From Dehalococcoidia bacterium UBA2979 (GTDB taxonomy: Bacteria; Chloroflexota; Dehalococcoidia; UBA2979): 18,010 bases of DNA. Of this stretch, positions 1-6,617 are shown piece by piece. Both the position numbers and the translations under genes were made by a program. The stretch is from the NCBI GenBank assembly GCA_002348225.1, contig DEAP01000086.1:514-18523 (forward strand). The letters run 5' to 3'. The notes beneath the pieces were generated by a model. It had not been told where the DNA came from, searched no databases, and was given only the letters and a program-made list of their open reading frames with translations. Within the stretch, counting starts at the first letter, position 1. Every line of letters begins with the position of its first letter.

Positions 1-168
1 AAGAATTCTTCTTTGTACCGGCTTTAGCCCATCCCTGGCATCGGGAAGAGCTCTAGCAACAATGACAGACATTGCGTAGTCGAGATATGCACTACGCATT
101 TCTGTTTCAATTTGGACGGGTCGGACGCCGCTTCCGTCTGAGTCGTCAACGCTGGTGGTAGTGACCAT
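1..168 (-). CDS. gyrA: DNA gyrase subunit A, N-terminal fragment (cut by window edge)
   Basis: Only the first 56 codons are present; the gene continues past base 1. GyrA is the breakage-reunion subunit of DNA gyrase, which introduces negative supercoils. Translating the minus strand from the ATG at 166-168 gives a short acidic leader and then, from about residue 22, the family signature ETEMRSAYLDYAMSVIVARA followed by LPDARDGLKPVQRRIL. This matches the N-terminal arm and start of the winged-helix region of type IIA topoisomerase A subunits. A Shine-Dalgarno GAGG lies just upstream (minus strand CCGAGGGAAA-ATG). It sits 80 bases downstream of the cyclotransferase gene on the same strand, so read-through or its own promoter are both possible. 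ParC shares this motif, so a topoisomerase IV A subunit is the alternative; gyrA is favoured because many bacteria with one such gene encode GyrA. Confidence 0.9.
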   Translation of the reverse strand, partial: MVTTTSVDDSDGSGVRPVQIETEMRSAYLDYAMSVIVARALPDARDGLKPVQRRIL

Positions 169-248
169 TTTCCCTCGGAAGAATATATCGCTAAGTTACC
201 TGTACAGTTTATCAGAAATCACTTGTAAATGCTGCACAAACGGTGTAT

Positions 249-749
249 CTATGGCGATAGATTTGGGTCTCCACCAGAATTGCCATTATCAGGTAGTTTA
301 CCGATATAAATTTGGTAATCACTAGGCAGATCACAGTATCTTGACCCTCGAACCAGTGTGGATTTATACGCCGGTGAGGGGAGAAGTCCAAATCCCTCAC
401 GGCTAGATACTTCATATGTCCTACACGTATATTGACGCCCGTTCGAGCCTCTGATCTTGACTTCTAGTCGATGGTAGCCTTGGGGCGAAAGGTGCACCCC
501 TTCTTGACGATCTAGTGCGTCTGATTCGGACTCGCTTATCAGCCATATTCCACCCCACACGTTAGCTTCGGAATCCTGAACGATATCAGCTACCCCACCC
601 CGCCATCTTTTTTCACTAGTTTTCGTGAAATCAAGTCTGTAACCCAGCAGATTTCCGGCCGAGACCAATTTTGCCGATGGGCAATTGATGTGCAGTCGAT
701 CCGGATCCAAATTCGATCCGTACGCGAAGTAAAGGAAAGTTTCAGAAAT
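249..749 (-). CDS. gamma-glutamylcyclotransferase (GGCT/AIG2-like), apparent ATT start
   Basis: This enzyme family releases 5-oxoproline from gamma-glutamyl amino acids or related compounds. From the ATT at 747-749 the product is 166 aa and begins MSETFLYFAYGSNL. FLYFAYGSNL is the substrate-binding loop at the N-terminus of the human-type GGCT. The catalytic glutamate is E83 in LDRQEGV, equivalent to human E98 in LDEQEGV, and a TCRTYEV strand and a PSPAYK segment also match that family. No in-frame ATG, GTG, TTG or CTG exists between the preceding in-frame stop and the YGSNL motif. The first conventional start (TTG, 708-710) would delete the binding loop. A GGAGG (758-762) lies 8 bases before the ATT. 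The gene overlaps the end of the upstream glutamyl hydrolase by 8 bases, suggesting coupled translation. A +1 frameshift fusion or an assembly indel would be alternatives. Confidence 0.85.
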   Translation of the reverse strand: MSETFLYFAYGSNLDPDRLHINCPSAKLVSAGNLLGYRLDFTKTSEKRWRGGVADIVQDSEANVWGGIWLISESESDALDRQEGVHLSPQGYHRLEVKIRGSNGRQYTCRTYEVSSREGFGLLPSPAYKSTLVRGSRYCDLPSDYQIYIGKLPDNGNSGGDPNLSP

Positions 750-1476
750 GTTTCATGCCTCCACTAGTCGCGGCTTGGATGAAACCGGACCAAATTGCTT
801 TTGATCCTGATTCGAGATTCGGAACCGACAGCATTTCCTGTTGCTCAGGGTGCCACTGTATCCCCAGAACCCACGAGGGCACGGATAGTTCTATCGCTTC
901 CACTACTCCGTCCTCTGCAATTGCAGCAATTTTGACGTCGGGTGCTAGATTGTCTTTCGTTATCGCTTGGTGATGACGTGAGTTCACGTGGAGGACTGAG
1001 GTCCCTGTAATCGTAGCTAGGAGCGAGTCAGGCGTTACTGTCACATCGTGCCACCCACTTTCGACTATCTCGGTTGTTGGATTACGCCGTGCCCTGTGCG
1101 GTTCTCTGTTTTCCAGATGCTGTAGTAATCCGCCCCCTGCCCAAACGTTCAGTAGTTGAGCCCCTCGACAGATACAGAGGAGAGGCTTTTTGTCAAGAAT
1201 AGCTTGCTCAATAAGTGCAATTTCAAAGATATCTCGGTCATCATTCCACTCAGAGACCTTCTCATGCGGAGTACTGTTATAACGCACCGGGTTGATATCA
1301 ACGCCCGCAGTAAGCACTATTCCAGCCGCATCAGGAATTATGTTGCCGCGCTGGAAGTCGCTAAGTGTGAATTCTACAGGGTCTCCACCTGCGGCACTTA
1401 CCCCAGCCGCATAGTCATCCCAGTTCTCAGTCGCTATGTACTCTGCTCGGCTGATTAGTATTTTTGGTAATTCCAC
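742..1476 (-). CDS. class I glutamine amidotransferase-like gamma-glutamyl hydrolase (peptidase C26, PuuD-like)
   Basis: 244 aa from a GTG start at 1474-1476, with AGGGAG 10 bases upstream. Peptidase C26 enzymes cleave gamma-glutamyl bonds, for example in gamma-glutamyl-GABA (PuuD) or polyglutamates; they act in the cytoplasm. The catalytic triad is visible: nucleophile C103 in the elbow CICRGAQLLN, and H209 and E211 in GIQWHPEQQ. The oxyanion-side motif GIVLTAGVDINP (residues 52-63) is typical of the family. Length is close to the usual 240-255 aa. It overlaps the cyclotransferase gene by 8 bases, so two enzymes for gamma-glutamyl compounds form one transcription unit. It is divergent from thiL with 61 bases between the starts. 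No polyamine genes are nearby, so a PuuD role in putrescine breakdown is not supported; the true substrate is unknown. Confidence 0.85.
   Translation of the reverse strand: MELPKILISRAEYIATENWDDYAAGVSAAGGDPVEFTLSDFQRGNIIPDAAGIVLTAGVDINPVRYNSTPHEKVSEWNDDRDIFEIALIEQAILDKKPLLCICRGAQLLNVWAGGGLLQHLENREPHRARRNPTTEIVESGWHDVTVTPDSLLATITGTSVLHVNSRHHQAITKDNLAPDVKIAAIAEDGVVEAIELSVPSWVLGIQWHPEQQEMLSVPNLESGSKAIWSGFIQAATSGGMKHF
758..762 (-). promoter_or_regulatory. Shine-Dalgarno GGAGG deciding the cyclotransferase start
   Basis: Minus-strand GGAGG inside the last codons of the upstream glutamyl hydrolase. It is 8 bases from the in-frame ATT at 747-749 and only 1 base from an ATG that is out of frame for the cyclotransferase. 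It supports initiation at the ATT. Confidence 0.55.
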
Positions 1477-1537
1477 GGCAGCGAGACTCCCTATCCCTTT
1501 TTATGTTCGCACTAATACGTGTAAAGTTGCATTCATC

Positions 1538-2572
1538 ATGAATTTAAACGATACATCCCAACCGGCCAACTTCGCAGAGTTTGATCTGATTGATCGGATT
1601 GTCGGTCGACTTGGTGAGTCCGCTGCCAAGGATATACTTATTCCGCCGGGTGACGATGCTGCGGCTTGGGCCCTTCCAGATGCTAATAATATGGTCGTAG
1701 CTAGTATTGATACGATGGTTGAGGGGATTCACTGGAAATCAGGATCGGTCGCAACTATGCTTCCTCAGGACATTGGCTGGCGATCGGTTGCCGCTGCTGT
1801 GTCTGATCTTGCAGCTATGGGAGTGTCGGCTGACATTCTACTGTTGTCAGTGACGGTTGCTGAGGGCACGGAATTCATAGATGACTTGTGTGATGGTATC
1901 CGAGATGCTGCTTTACGTTTCGGATCAAAAATAGCGGGTGGAGATATTGTGCGCGGGAGAGAGACCAGTATATCGGTGACGGTTATAGGTTCGGCTTCTG
2001 CCACGGACAAGCCACTAATGAGACGCGATAGTGCAAGCGTAGGAGACGTCGTTGCGGTAACAGGCTTTCTTGGCTCGTCGGCTGGTGGCTTGGCTCTCAT
2101 TCAGAGATCAGATTCTAATAATGAATTGTCGTCACTTATCGCTGCTCATCGCAGGCCCGTAGCCTCTATCGAGGAGGGTCACCTCGCTCGAAGTAGCGGC
2201 GTTCTATGTGCTATTGATGTTTCTGACGGTTTGATGCAGGACGTTGGTCATATAGCTCAGGCATCCCATGTCGACATCGAGATTGTTGCCAGTGAAATTC
2301 CTCAAGACAGGGAATTGTTAGCAGAGTTTACCGCGGCAGAAGCGCTAGACTTTGCTCTCGGTGGCGGTGAAGACTATGAACTGGTCGTGGCAGCACCAAG
2401 AGAGATTATAGATTCATTGAATGAAGATAGCGATTTGTTGTTCAGACCTATTGGTCGAGTTGTCGAGGTCGAAAACGAGCGCCCACAGGTGCGAGTTCTT
2501 GACCAAGAGGGCATCTCTTTTATACCAAATAGGGTGGGCTGGGATCATGGAGATATTCATGAGCCTGAGTAA
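1538..2572 (+). CDS. thiL: thiamine-monophosphate kinase
   Basis: 344 aa. ThiL phosphorylates thiamine monophosphate to the cofactor thiamine diphosphate, using ATP. Family motifs occur in order: FDLIDRI near residues 15-21, IPPGDDAAAW (35-44) binding Mg-ATP, DTMVEGIHW (58-66), SDLAAMG (89-95), GGDIVRG, IDVSDGLMQDVGHIA and GGGEDYELV. Length fits the usual 310-350 aa. The ATG at 1538-1540 is chosen because the residues after it match the family N-terminus, while longer in-frame versions run into the divergent hydrolase gene. No strong Shine-Dalgarno precedes it, so initiation may be leaderless or weak. The 3' end overlaps tsaE by 14 bases, making it the first gene of a thiL-tsaE-tsaB unit. Confidence 0.93.
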   Translation: MNLNDTSQPANFAEFDLIDRIVGRLGESAAKDILIPPGDDAAAWALPDANNMVVASIDTMVEGIHWKSGSVATMLPQDIGWRSVAAAVSDLAAMGVSADILLLSVTVAEGTEFIDDLCDGIRDAALRFGSKIAGGDIVRGRETSISVTVIGSASATDKPLMRRDSASVGDVVAVTGFLGSSAGGLALIQRSDSNNELSSLIAAHRRPVASIEEGHLARSSGVLCAIDVSDGLMQDVGHIAQASHVDIEIVASEIPQDRELLAEFTAAEALDFALGGGEDYELVVAAPREIIDSLNEDSDLLFRPIGRVVEVENERPQVRVLDQEGISFIPNRVGWDHGDIHEPE

Positions 2573-3026
2573 TACAAAGAGAATTACCTCTCGTAGCGCT
2601 AAGGAGACACAGGCACTCGGTAAGCGAATCGGGAGATTACTCATCGAGGGAGATGTTCTACTGTTGAACGGTACACTCGGGGCTGGAAAAACAGCCTTGG
2701 CGCAGGGTATTGGAATGGGTCTTGGTGTGGAGACGCAAGTAAATAGCCCCACTTTCGTTCTGATGGCAAGACATCCGGGCGAAGTGCCTTTATATCATGC
2801 AGATCTCTATCGGCTGACAGAAGTTGATGAAGTAGAGGATTTAGATTTAGTGAGTCAGAGTGAGGATGGAGTTCTTGTTATTGAATGGCCTGAGCGAGGT
2901 TTAGAACTGATGCCAGAATATAGCGTGACGATTCAGCTCGACTCAAGTACAGATGAAAGCACACGTGAAATTTCTATTACTGGTAGTGGTGACATATTTG
3001 AACGAATAGTTGCTGGATTGGAATGA
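2559..3026 (+). CDS. tsaE: tRNA threonylcarbamoyladenosine biosynthesis ATPase TsaE
   Basis: 155 aa. TsaE is the ATPase of the bacterial complex (TsaB, TsaD, TsaE) that makes t6A37 on tRNAs reading ANN codons. The Walker A motif GTLGAGKT lies at about residues 38-45. It is followed by the family motifs NSPTFVLM (62-69), YHADLYRL (79-86) and VIEWPERG (107-114). The ATG at 2559 has GGAG six bases upstream (2549-2552) and gives a product of the usual 150-160 aa; an ATG at 2547 is the alternative. The start lies inside thiL and the stop is one base before the tsaB start, so translation of the three genes is probably coupled. Confidence 0.92.
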   Translation: MSLSNTKRITSRSAKETQALGKRIGRLLIEGDVLLLNGTLGAGKTALAQGIGMGLGVETQVNSPTFVLMARHPGEVPLYHADLYRLTEVDEVEDLDLVSQSEDGVLVIEWPERGLELMPEYSVTIQLDSSTDESTREISITGSGDIFERIVAGLE

Positions 3027-3027
3027 T

Positions 3028-3741
3028 ATGCCCGAGACTGAGATCGTTTTATCAATAGACTCCTCGGACGAGTTGGCTTCGATTTCACTCCAACTGATCG
3101 GTGGGGATAGAGACTCAAAATATTTTGGTGATTCCTGGATAGTGGAAACGACAATCGCGCAGGAACTTTTGGACAGAATGGACAAACTGCTGACAAGAGC
3201 CCACATTGGGAAGCGCGAATTGACGAGGCTCGTAGTAATTTCCGGTCCTGGCCGGTATGCTTCTTTGCGAGTCGGTCTGGCCACGGTTCAAGGGTTGTCG
3301 CTAGGGCTGGATATCCCTGCTGCTTCAGTTCCGAGATTCTATGCTGATGCGTGGAATGCGTCGCTCGAACTTACTAGCCCAGTTTTGATAACGGTATTAC
3401 ACGACGCGAAGTCGACGGGAGTAGTAGCACAGAAGTTCAATTGCACAGGACCGACCTTATTTGAAGAATATGCGCAGCCGGAAGTCTATAGATTGGAAGA
3501 ATTGGCTGAGAAATTGTCTGCTGGAGGTCTAATAGCTGGCGATTTTACCGATCGTATCTGTGCTCAGATACCAGCCAGTTTACAGAGCAAGATGATCCCT
3601 GAAAATAGTGATCCGAAAAGATCGCGAGCTTTGGCGGCTCTCGAGTATTCTCTTGCTCACGCCTCGATATTCAAAGGTGCGGAGCAGATAGATGCTCTGT
3701 ATGTCAGGCCTCCTAACATTACTAGACGGACTGAACGGTAG
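3028..3741 (+). CDS. tsaB: tRNA threonylcarbamoyladenosine biosynthesis protein TsaB
   Basis: 237 aa from the ATG at 3028-3030, one base after the tsaE stop; a TTG at 3010 would overlap tsaE. TsaB is the catalytically inactive ASKHA-fold partner that dimerises with TsaD in t6A synthesis. Visible features are the N-terminal strand IVLSIDSSDELASISL (family: LAIDTS...), a GPGRYASLRVGLATVQGLSL segment at 73-92, and a C-terminal YVRPPNI. In most homologues the loop reads GPGSFTGLR; here it is GPGRYASLR, a modest departure. Length is typical (220-240 aa). TsaD, which carries the active site, is not in the window. RimI, often next to tsaB, is also absent. Confidence 0.88.
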   Translation: MPETEIVLSIDSSDELASISLQLIGGDRDSKYFGDSWIVETTIAQELLDRMDKLLTRAHIGKRELTRLVVISGPGRYASLRVGLATVQGLSLGLDIPAASVPRFYADAWNASLELTSPVLITVLHDAKSTGVVAQKFNCTGPTLFEEYAQPEVYRLEELAEKLSAGGLIAGDFTDRICAQIPASLQSKMIPENSDPKRSRALAALEYSLAHASIFKGAEQIDALYVRPPNITRRTER

Positions 3742-3802
3742 AATAGCTTCGTTGGATATGAGCAGATATGTTATGAATTCGAATAGTAGGGAGTGATATC
3801 AC

Positions 3803-4261
3803 GTGGAGCGAACATTAATACTTATAAAACCTGATGGAATGCAGCGTGGAATCTCGTTTGAGATTTTATCCAGATTTGAACGGCGAGGTCTTCGTCTTGC
3901 GGGGCTGCGGTTATTGCAGGTAAGCCAAGATATGGCTGAAACCCATTACGGAGAGCACATCGGAAAACCATTTTTTGAAGGGCTTGTTTCATACATTACT
4001 TCCTCGCCGATTATTGCGGCTGTGTTTGAAGGTACTGATGCCGTGACGGCAGCTCGAACAACAATGGGCGGTACTAAACCCACTGAGGCCAATCCAGGCA
4101 CGATTAGAGGAGATTTTGGCCTTGAGATTGGTCGAAATGTTGTTCACGGATCAGATTCGCCAGAGTCAGCTGAACGAGAAATAGGTATTTTCTTTGGAGA
4201 CGGTTCAAGTCTCTACGATTGGGGTCGAGATGTCGATTCGTGGATATTCGAAGATGAATAG
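3803..4261 (+). CDS. ndk: nucleoside diphosphate kinase
   Basis: 152 aa from the GTG at 3803-3805, with AGGGAG about 9 bases upstream. The enzyme equilibrates nucleoside di- and triphosphates through a phosphohistidine. The N-terminus ERTLILIKPDGMQRG is diagnostic. The active-site histidine is H115 in GRNVVHGSDSPESAEREI. The TKPTEANPGTIRGDFG segment (91-106) is the conserved nucleotide-binding region. It is slightly longer than the usual 135-150 aa, with an acidic tail ending FEDE. A 61-base gap separates it from tsaB, so it may have its own promoter. Its 3' end converges on rsfS with only 10 bases between stop codons and no terminator hairpin. Confidence 0.95.
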   Translation: MERTLILIKPDGMQRGISFEILSRFERRGLRLAGLRLLQVSQDMAETHYGEHIGKPFFEGLVSYITSSPIIAAVFEGTDAVTAARTTMGGTKPTEANPGTIRGDFGLEIGRNVVHGSDSPESAEREIGIFFGDGSSLYDWGRDVDSWIFEDE

Positions 4262-4271
4262 TAAACTGAAC

Positions 4272-4637
4272 TCATTGTATTCTTAGTATCTCTGGTGCCG
4301 CGGCCCATAGAGCCTCAAGGTCGTAGAATTGTCTTCGCTCAGGAGAGAATATGTGCGTAACGATTCCGCGTCCACACGGGACTAGAAGCCAGCCATCTGC
4401 TGGTGTTCCTTCATAGCCCTGCTCGGCCCCTGATTCTTTAAGTAAAGCTTTCAGCTTTTCCACAATCGCCCCTGCGAGTCGAATATTATCGACCGTCGCA
4501 ATAATGAAGTAGTCGGCATAGCTGTACAACCTCGTGAGGTCCAGAAGAACTATGTCCTCAGCCTGTTGATCAGAAAGTACATCCGCAATTTCGCGGGCAT
4601 AGTCTGCTGGTTGTTTTGAAGATTGAATTCTATCCAT
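4272..4637 (-). CDS. rsfS: ribosomal silencing factor RsfS
   Basis: 121 aa from the ATG at 4635-4637. RsfS (Iojap/DUF143) binds ribosomal protein uL14 on the large subunit and blocks subunit joining when nutrients are scarce. The family core is present: ADVLSDQQAEDIVLLDL, YADYFIIATVDNIR and a tail matching the usual EG...W...D.G.IVVHIF pattern, here EGTPADGWLLVPCGRGIVTHIF. The following FSPERRQFYDLEALW is the conserved C-terminal helix. The start is uncertain. An in-frame ATG at 4718 would add 27 residues without a Shine-Dalgarno. An AGGAG at 4652-4656 lies 14 bases from the chosen ATG but 5 bases from an in-frame ATT (4644-4646). The shorter form matches the family's usual 105-125 aa. It is divergent from mnmA. 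Confidence 0.88.
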   Translation of the reverse strand: MDRIQSSKQPADYAREIADVLSDQQAEDIVLLDLTRLYSYADYFIIATVDNIRLAGAIVEKLKALLKESGAEQGYEGTPADGWLLVPCGRGIVTHIFSPERRQFYDLEALWAAAPEILRIQ

Positions 4638-4672
4638 GTTCCAAATACATACTCCTAATACTTCTGAACTGA

Positions 4673-4683
4673 TAGTAATACTA
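4673..4683. repeat. 11-base perfect palindrome in the rsfS/mnmA divergent region
   Basis: TAGTA-A-TACTA lies between the rsfS and mnmA starts. It could be an operator half-site pair or chance in an A/T-rich stretch. No matching copy was noticed elsewhere in the window. Confidence 0.25.
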
Positions 4684-4757
4684 ACTTCGGACTCTAGGCG
4701 GATAGCTTCAACAGACATAAACTATTTTCACTGATTGTTTTTGCAAGAGGAGCACTA

Positions 4758-5837
4758 GTGGCTAAGAAAGTACTTGTTGCAATGTCCGGCGGGGTTGATT
4801 CGGCAGTTGCCGCTGCATTGCTTGTTCAGCAGGGCTATGAGGTGATTGGTGTCACATTGCGGTTGTACACCGAACCTGATGAGACAGCGCTTCGATCGGG
4901 TCGAACCTGTTGCGGTATTGAGGATATAGGAGACGCAAAGTCAGCGGCAGCAGCAATTGGCATCCCACACTATACACTGAATATGGAGAAGCAGTTTGAG
5001 AAGAATGTGCTTGAGCCATTTATTGAAGATTATAAAAATGGTCGTACGCCAAATCCGTGCGTGAATTGCAATCAGTACGTCAAATTCGATGAGCTTTTCG
5101 AGAATGCCAAGGCCTTTGGCTGTGATTATTTAGCGACCGGACATTACGCACGAATTGCAGAGGGTGCCGACGATTCGTTCGAGCTGCACCGGGCGGAGGA
5201 CATGGAGAAGGATCAGACCTATGTTTTGTATATGTTGGGTCAATCGCAACTAGCAAGAACGTTATTCCCGTTAGGTGAGCTGCAAAAGAGCGAAGTGCGG
5301 AGTATCGCGAGGTCTATTGGAATGACAGTGGCAGACAAGCCAGACTCAGTTGATATCTGCTTTGTTCCACAAGGTGATTATCGGGAAATTCTAAAGCAGC
5401 ACGGCGTCGACATGAAACCAGGGATCATACAATTAGCCACGGGCGAGACGGTAGGGACTCATTCAGGTAGTGCGGGCTATACGGTTGGGCAGAGGCGAGG
5501 ACTTGGAATAGCAACCGGGAAGAAAAATTTTGTCACTGCGATAGACGCTTCCACGAACACCATAGTTATAGGTGGGGAAAAAGATCTATATAAAACATCG
5601 GTCATTTTTGAGCGTTCTTCATGGGTAAATAACGAGCCGAAGGAAGGTGATCATTTGGAAGCACGCATCCGATACCATTCTGACATAATGTCCGGCGTGC
5701 TTACCTCTACTGGCCCACGGTCTCGATTCGACTTCGATGTACCGGCACGAGGACCAACTCCTGGGCAACTACTAGTTTTATATAGAGGAACAGAGGTTGT
5801 AGGTGGTGGAATAATCGCTGATGCCTTAGTCCGGTAG
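4758..5837 (+). CDS. mnmA: tRNA-specific 2-thiouridylase MnmA
   Basis: 359 aa from the GTG at 4758-4760, with AGAGGAG six bases upstream. MnmA adenylates and thiolates U34 of Lys, Glu and Gln tRNAs. The PP-loop ATPase motif MSGGVDSAVAA lies at residues 9-19. The catalytic cysteine is probably C104 in NPCVNCNQYVKF and its disulfide partner C201 in DSVDICFVPQGDY. LATGHYARI (125-133) and DQTYVLYMLGQ are also family signatures. C51-C52 in GRTCCGIEDIGDA is a pair found in a subset of MnmA proteins, which I associate with Chloroflexota and Deinococcota. Length is typical. A sulfur-delivering desulfurase is not in the window. Confidence 0.95.
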   Translation: MAKKVLVAMSGGVDSAVAAALLVQQGYEVIGVTLRLYTEPDETALRSGRTCCGIEDIGDAKSAAAAIGIPHYTLNMEKQFEKNVLEPFIEDYKNGRTPNPCVNCNQYVKFDELFENAKAFGCDYLATGHYARIAEGADDSFELHRAEDMEKDQTYVLYMLGQSQLARTLFPLGELQKSEVRSIARSIGMTVADKPDSVDICFVPQGDYREILKQHGVDMKPGIIQLATGETVGTHSGSAGYTVGQRRGLGIATGKKNFVTAIDASTNTIVIGGEKDLYKTSVIFERSSWVNNEPKEGDHLEARIRYHSDIMSGVLTSTGPRSRFDFDVPARGPTPGQLLVLYRGTEVVGGGIIADALVR

Positions 5838-5845
5838 AATGTACT

Positions 5846-5868
5846 CAAATCTGCGATTCACAGATTTG
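5846..5868 (+). repeat. 8-bp perfect hairpin between mnmA and the small membrane-protein pair
   Basis: CAAATCTG / CAGATTTG with a 7-base loop CGATTCA. It starts 8 bases after the mnmA stop and ends 5 bases before the AAGGAG that serves the next gene. No T-run follows, so it is not a standard intrinsic terminator. It could be an mRNA processing or stability element at the gene boundary, or an operator. Confidence 0.5.
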
Positions 5869-5888
5869 CCGAAAAGGAGTTAAGAGAC

Positions 5889-6227
5889 GTGACTCTCGAT
5901 CTTGAGACTATCCGTGATTTGGTGATTATTCTGTATGGCATTCTGGGCCTTGTATTGATGATTATCCTTGTGACCGCGGCTCTAGGTATATGGTTCGCTA
6001 TTCGTTCAGTACTCCGGCACACAAATAAACTCCTATCGGACCCTATAGAGCCGACCCTGCAAGAAGCTCACAAATCGGTTCAGAATATTAGGGCTGCCAC
6101 GGAGTTTGTTTCGGATACTGCCGTGCATCCGGTTATACGCCTGGTGTCATTAATACGAGGGATTCGCAGGGGTATATCAGTTGTAGCCGGTCTCGGTCAA
6201 AAGAGGAAGTCGGATGGTGAAGAATAG
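5889..6227 (+). CDS. small single-pass membrane protein, function unknown
   Basis: 112 aa from the GTG at 5889-5891, with AAGGAG about 9 bases upstream (5874-5879). I do not recognise a named family. A long hydrophobic helix spans roughly residues 11-40 (LVIILYGILGLVLMIILVTA and onward), with an acidic segment before it. After it comes a basic stretch and then an amphipathic region (LQEAHKSVQNIRAATEFVSDT) with coiled-coil-like character. The tail is basic then acidic (QKRKSDGEE). The overall plan, one N-terminal membrane helix followed by a soluble helix, resembles DUF948/YtxH-type envelope proteins, but this is only a resemblance. Its stop overlaps the start of the next small membrane protein by one base, so the two are probably translated together and may interact. 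Confidence 0.75.
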   Translation: MTLDLETIRDLVIILYGILGLVLMIILVTAALGIWFAIRSVLRHTNKLLSDPIEPTLQEAHKSVQNIRAATEFVSDTAVHPVIRLVSLIRGIRRGISVVAGLGQKRKSDGEE

Positions 6228-6427
6228 TGTTCCTAATACGTTTGGTCGCATTTTTGATTGTAGCTATTGGTGGCTATTTAGTAGCAGAATACGTGCTGAC
6301 AGGGGGGAGTTCAGCGAGGATGTCTGAATTATCGGCTCGGTTACGAGCCGCACAAGAGGCGTTCGAAGAAGAGCTGAATACCAGCAATGATGATCTCACG
6401 TCAGATTATTTGAGCCGTAAGGGGTAA
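6227..6427 (+). CDS. small membrane-anchored protein, YtxH-like layout
   Basis: 66 aa from the GTG at 6227-6229, which overlaps the preceding TAG stop (TAGTG), a common translational-coupling arrangement. A single hydrophobic helix covers about residues 2-24 (FLIRLVAFLIVAIGGYLVAEYVL). It is followed by a Gly/Ser turn and a charged helix (MSELSARLRAAQEAFEEEL) likely to be a coiled coil. The layout is that of YtxH-like or gas-vesicle-like small proteins, without a recognisable signature. Coding is supported by the tight coupling to the gene before it and the sensible hydrophobic-then-amphipathic pattern. No function can be assigned. Confidence 0.65.
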   Translation: MFLIRLVAFLIVAIGGYLVAEYVLTGGSSARMSELSARLRAAQEAFEEELNTSNDDLTSDYLSRKG

Positions 6428-6447
6428 TAGGTAAAGTTAGATGTTTC

Positions 6448-6476
6448 TTTTTACTGGTGATTAAGTGGGTTAAACT
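6448..6476 (+). promoter_or_regulatory. possible sigma-70-type promoter for the tRNA cluster
   Basis: TTTTTA (6448-6453), a 17-base spacer and TAAACT (6471-6476) lie just before the first tRNA-Ser, which starts at 6484. The hexamers match the consensus at about 3 and 4 of 6 positions. The implied start is almost at the tRNA 5' end, so this is tentative. Confidence 0.3.
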
Positions 6477-6483
6477 TCGTGGT

Positions 6484-6575
6484 GGAGAGGTGCCGGAGTG
6501 GTTGAACGGGCTCGTCTCGAAAACGAGTAAGCGGCGAATGTTGTTTCATGGGTTCGAATCCCATCCTCTCCGCCA
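6484..6575 (+). tRNA. tRNA-Ser(CGA), reads UCG
   Basis: 92 bases including the encoded CCA. The acceptor stem is GGAGAGG (6484-6490) with CCTCTCC (6565-6571), discriminator G. The anticodon stem CTCGT/ACGAG is fully paired around the loop CTCGAAA, with anticodon CGA at 6518-6520. A long variable arm, as expected for class II serine tRNAs, lies between the anticodon stem and the T arm ATGGG-TTCGAAT-CCCAT. Confidence 0.96.
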
Positions 6576-6617
6576 TGACTGAATTTTAGAAGGAGATAGA
6601 CTAGAGTTTTACTCTGT

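Noticed and set aside
247..262. Six-bp hairpin ATCTAT-GGCG-ATAGAT at the end of the cyclotransferase gene
   Set aside because: It is short, A/T-rich, overlaps the stop codon and has no T-run; probably chance.
249..710. Cyclotransferase starting at the TTG at 708-710 (153 aa)
   Set aside because: This start removes YFAYGSN, most of the substrate-binding loop that is clearly encoded just upstream.
1436..1537. In-frame extension of thiL upstream of 1538
   Set aside because: It runs into the divergent hydrolase gene and adds residues with no family similarity.
2421..2558. Extended tsaE start inside thiL
   Set aside because: The extra residues are an out-of-frame reading of thiL; the GGAG-supported ATG at 2559 gives the normal length.
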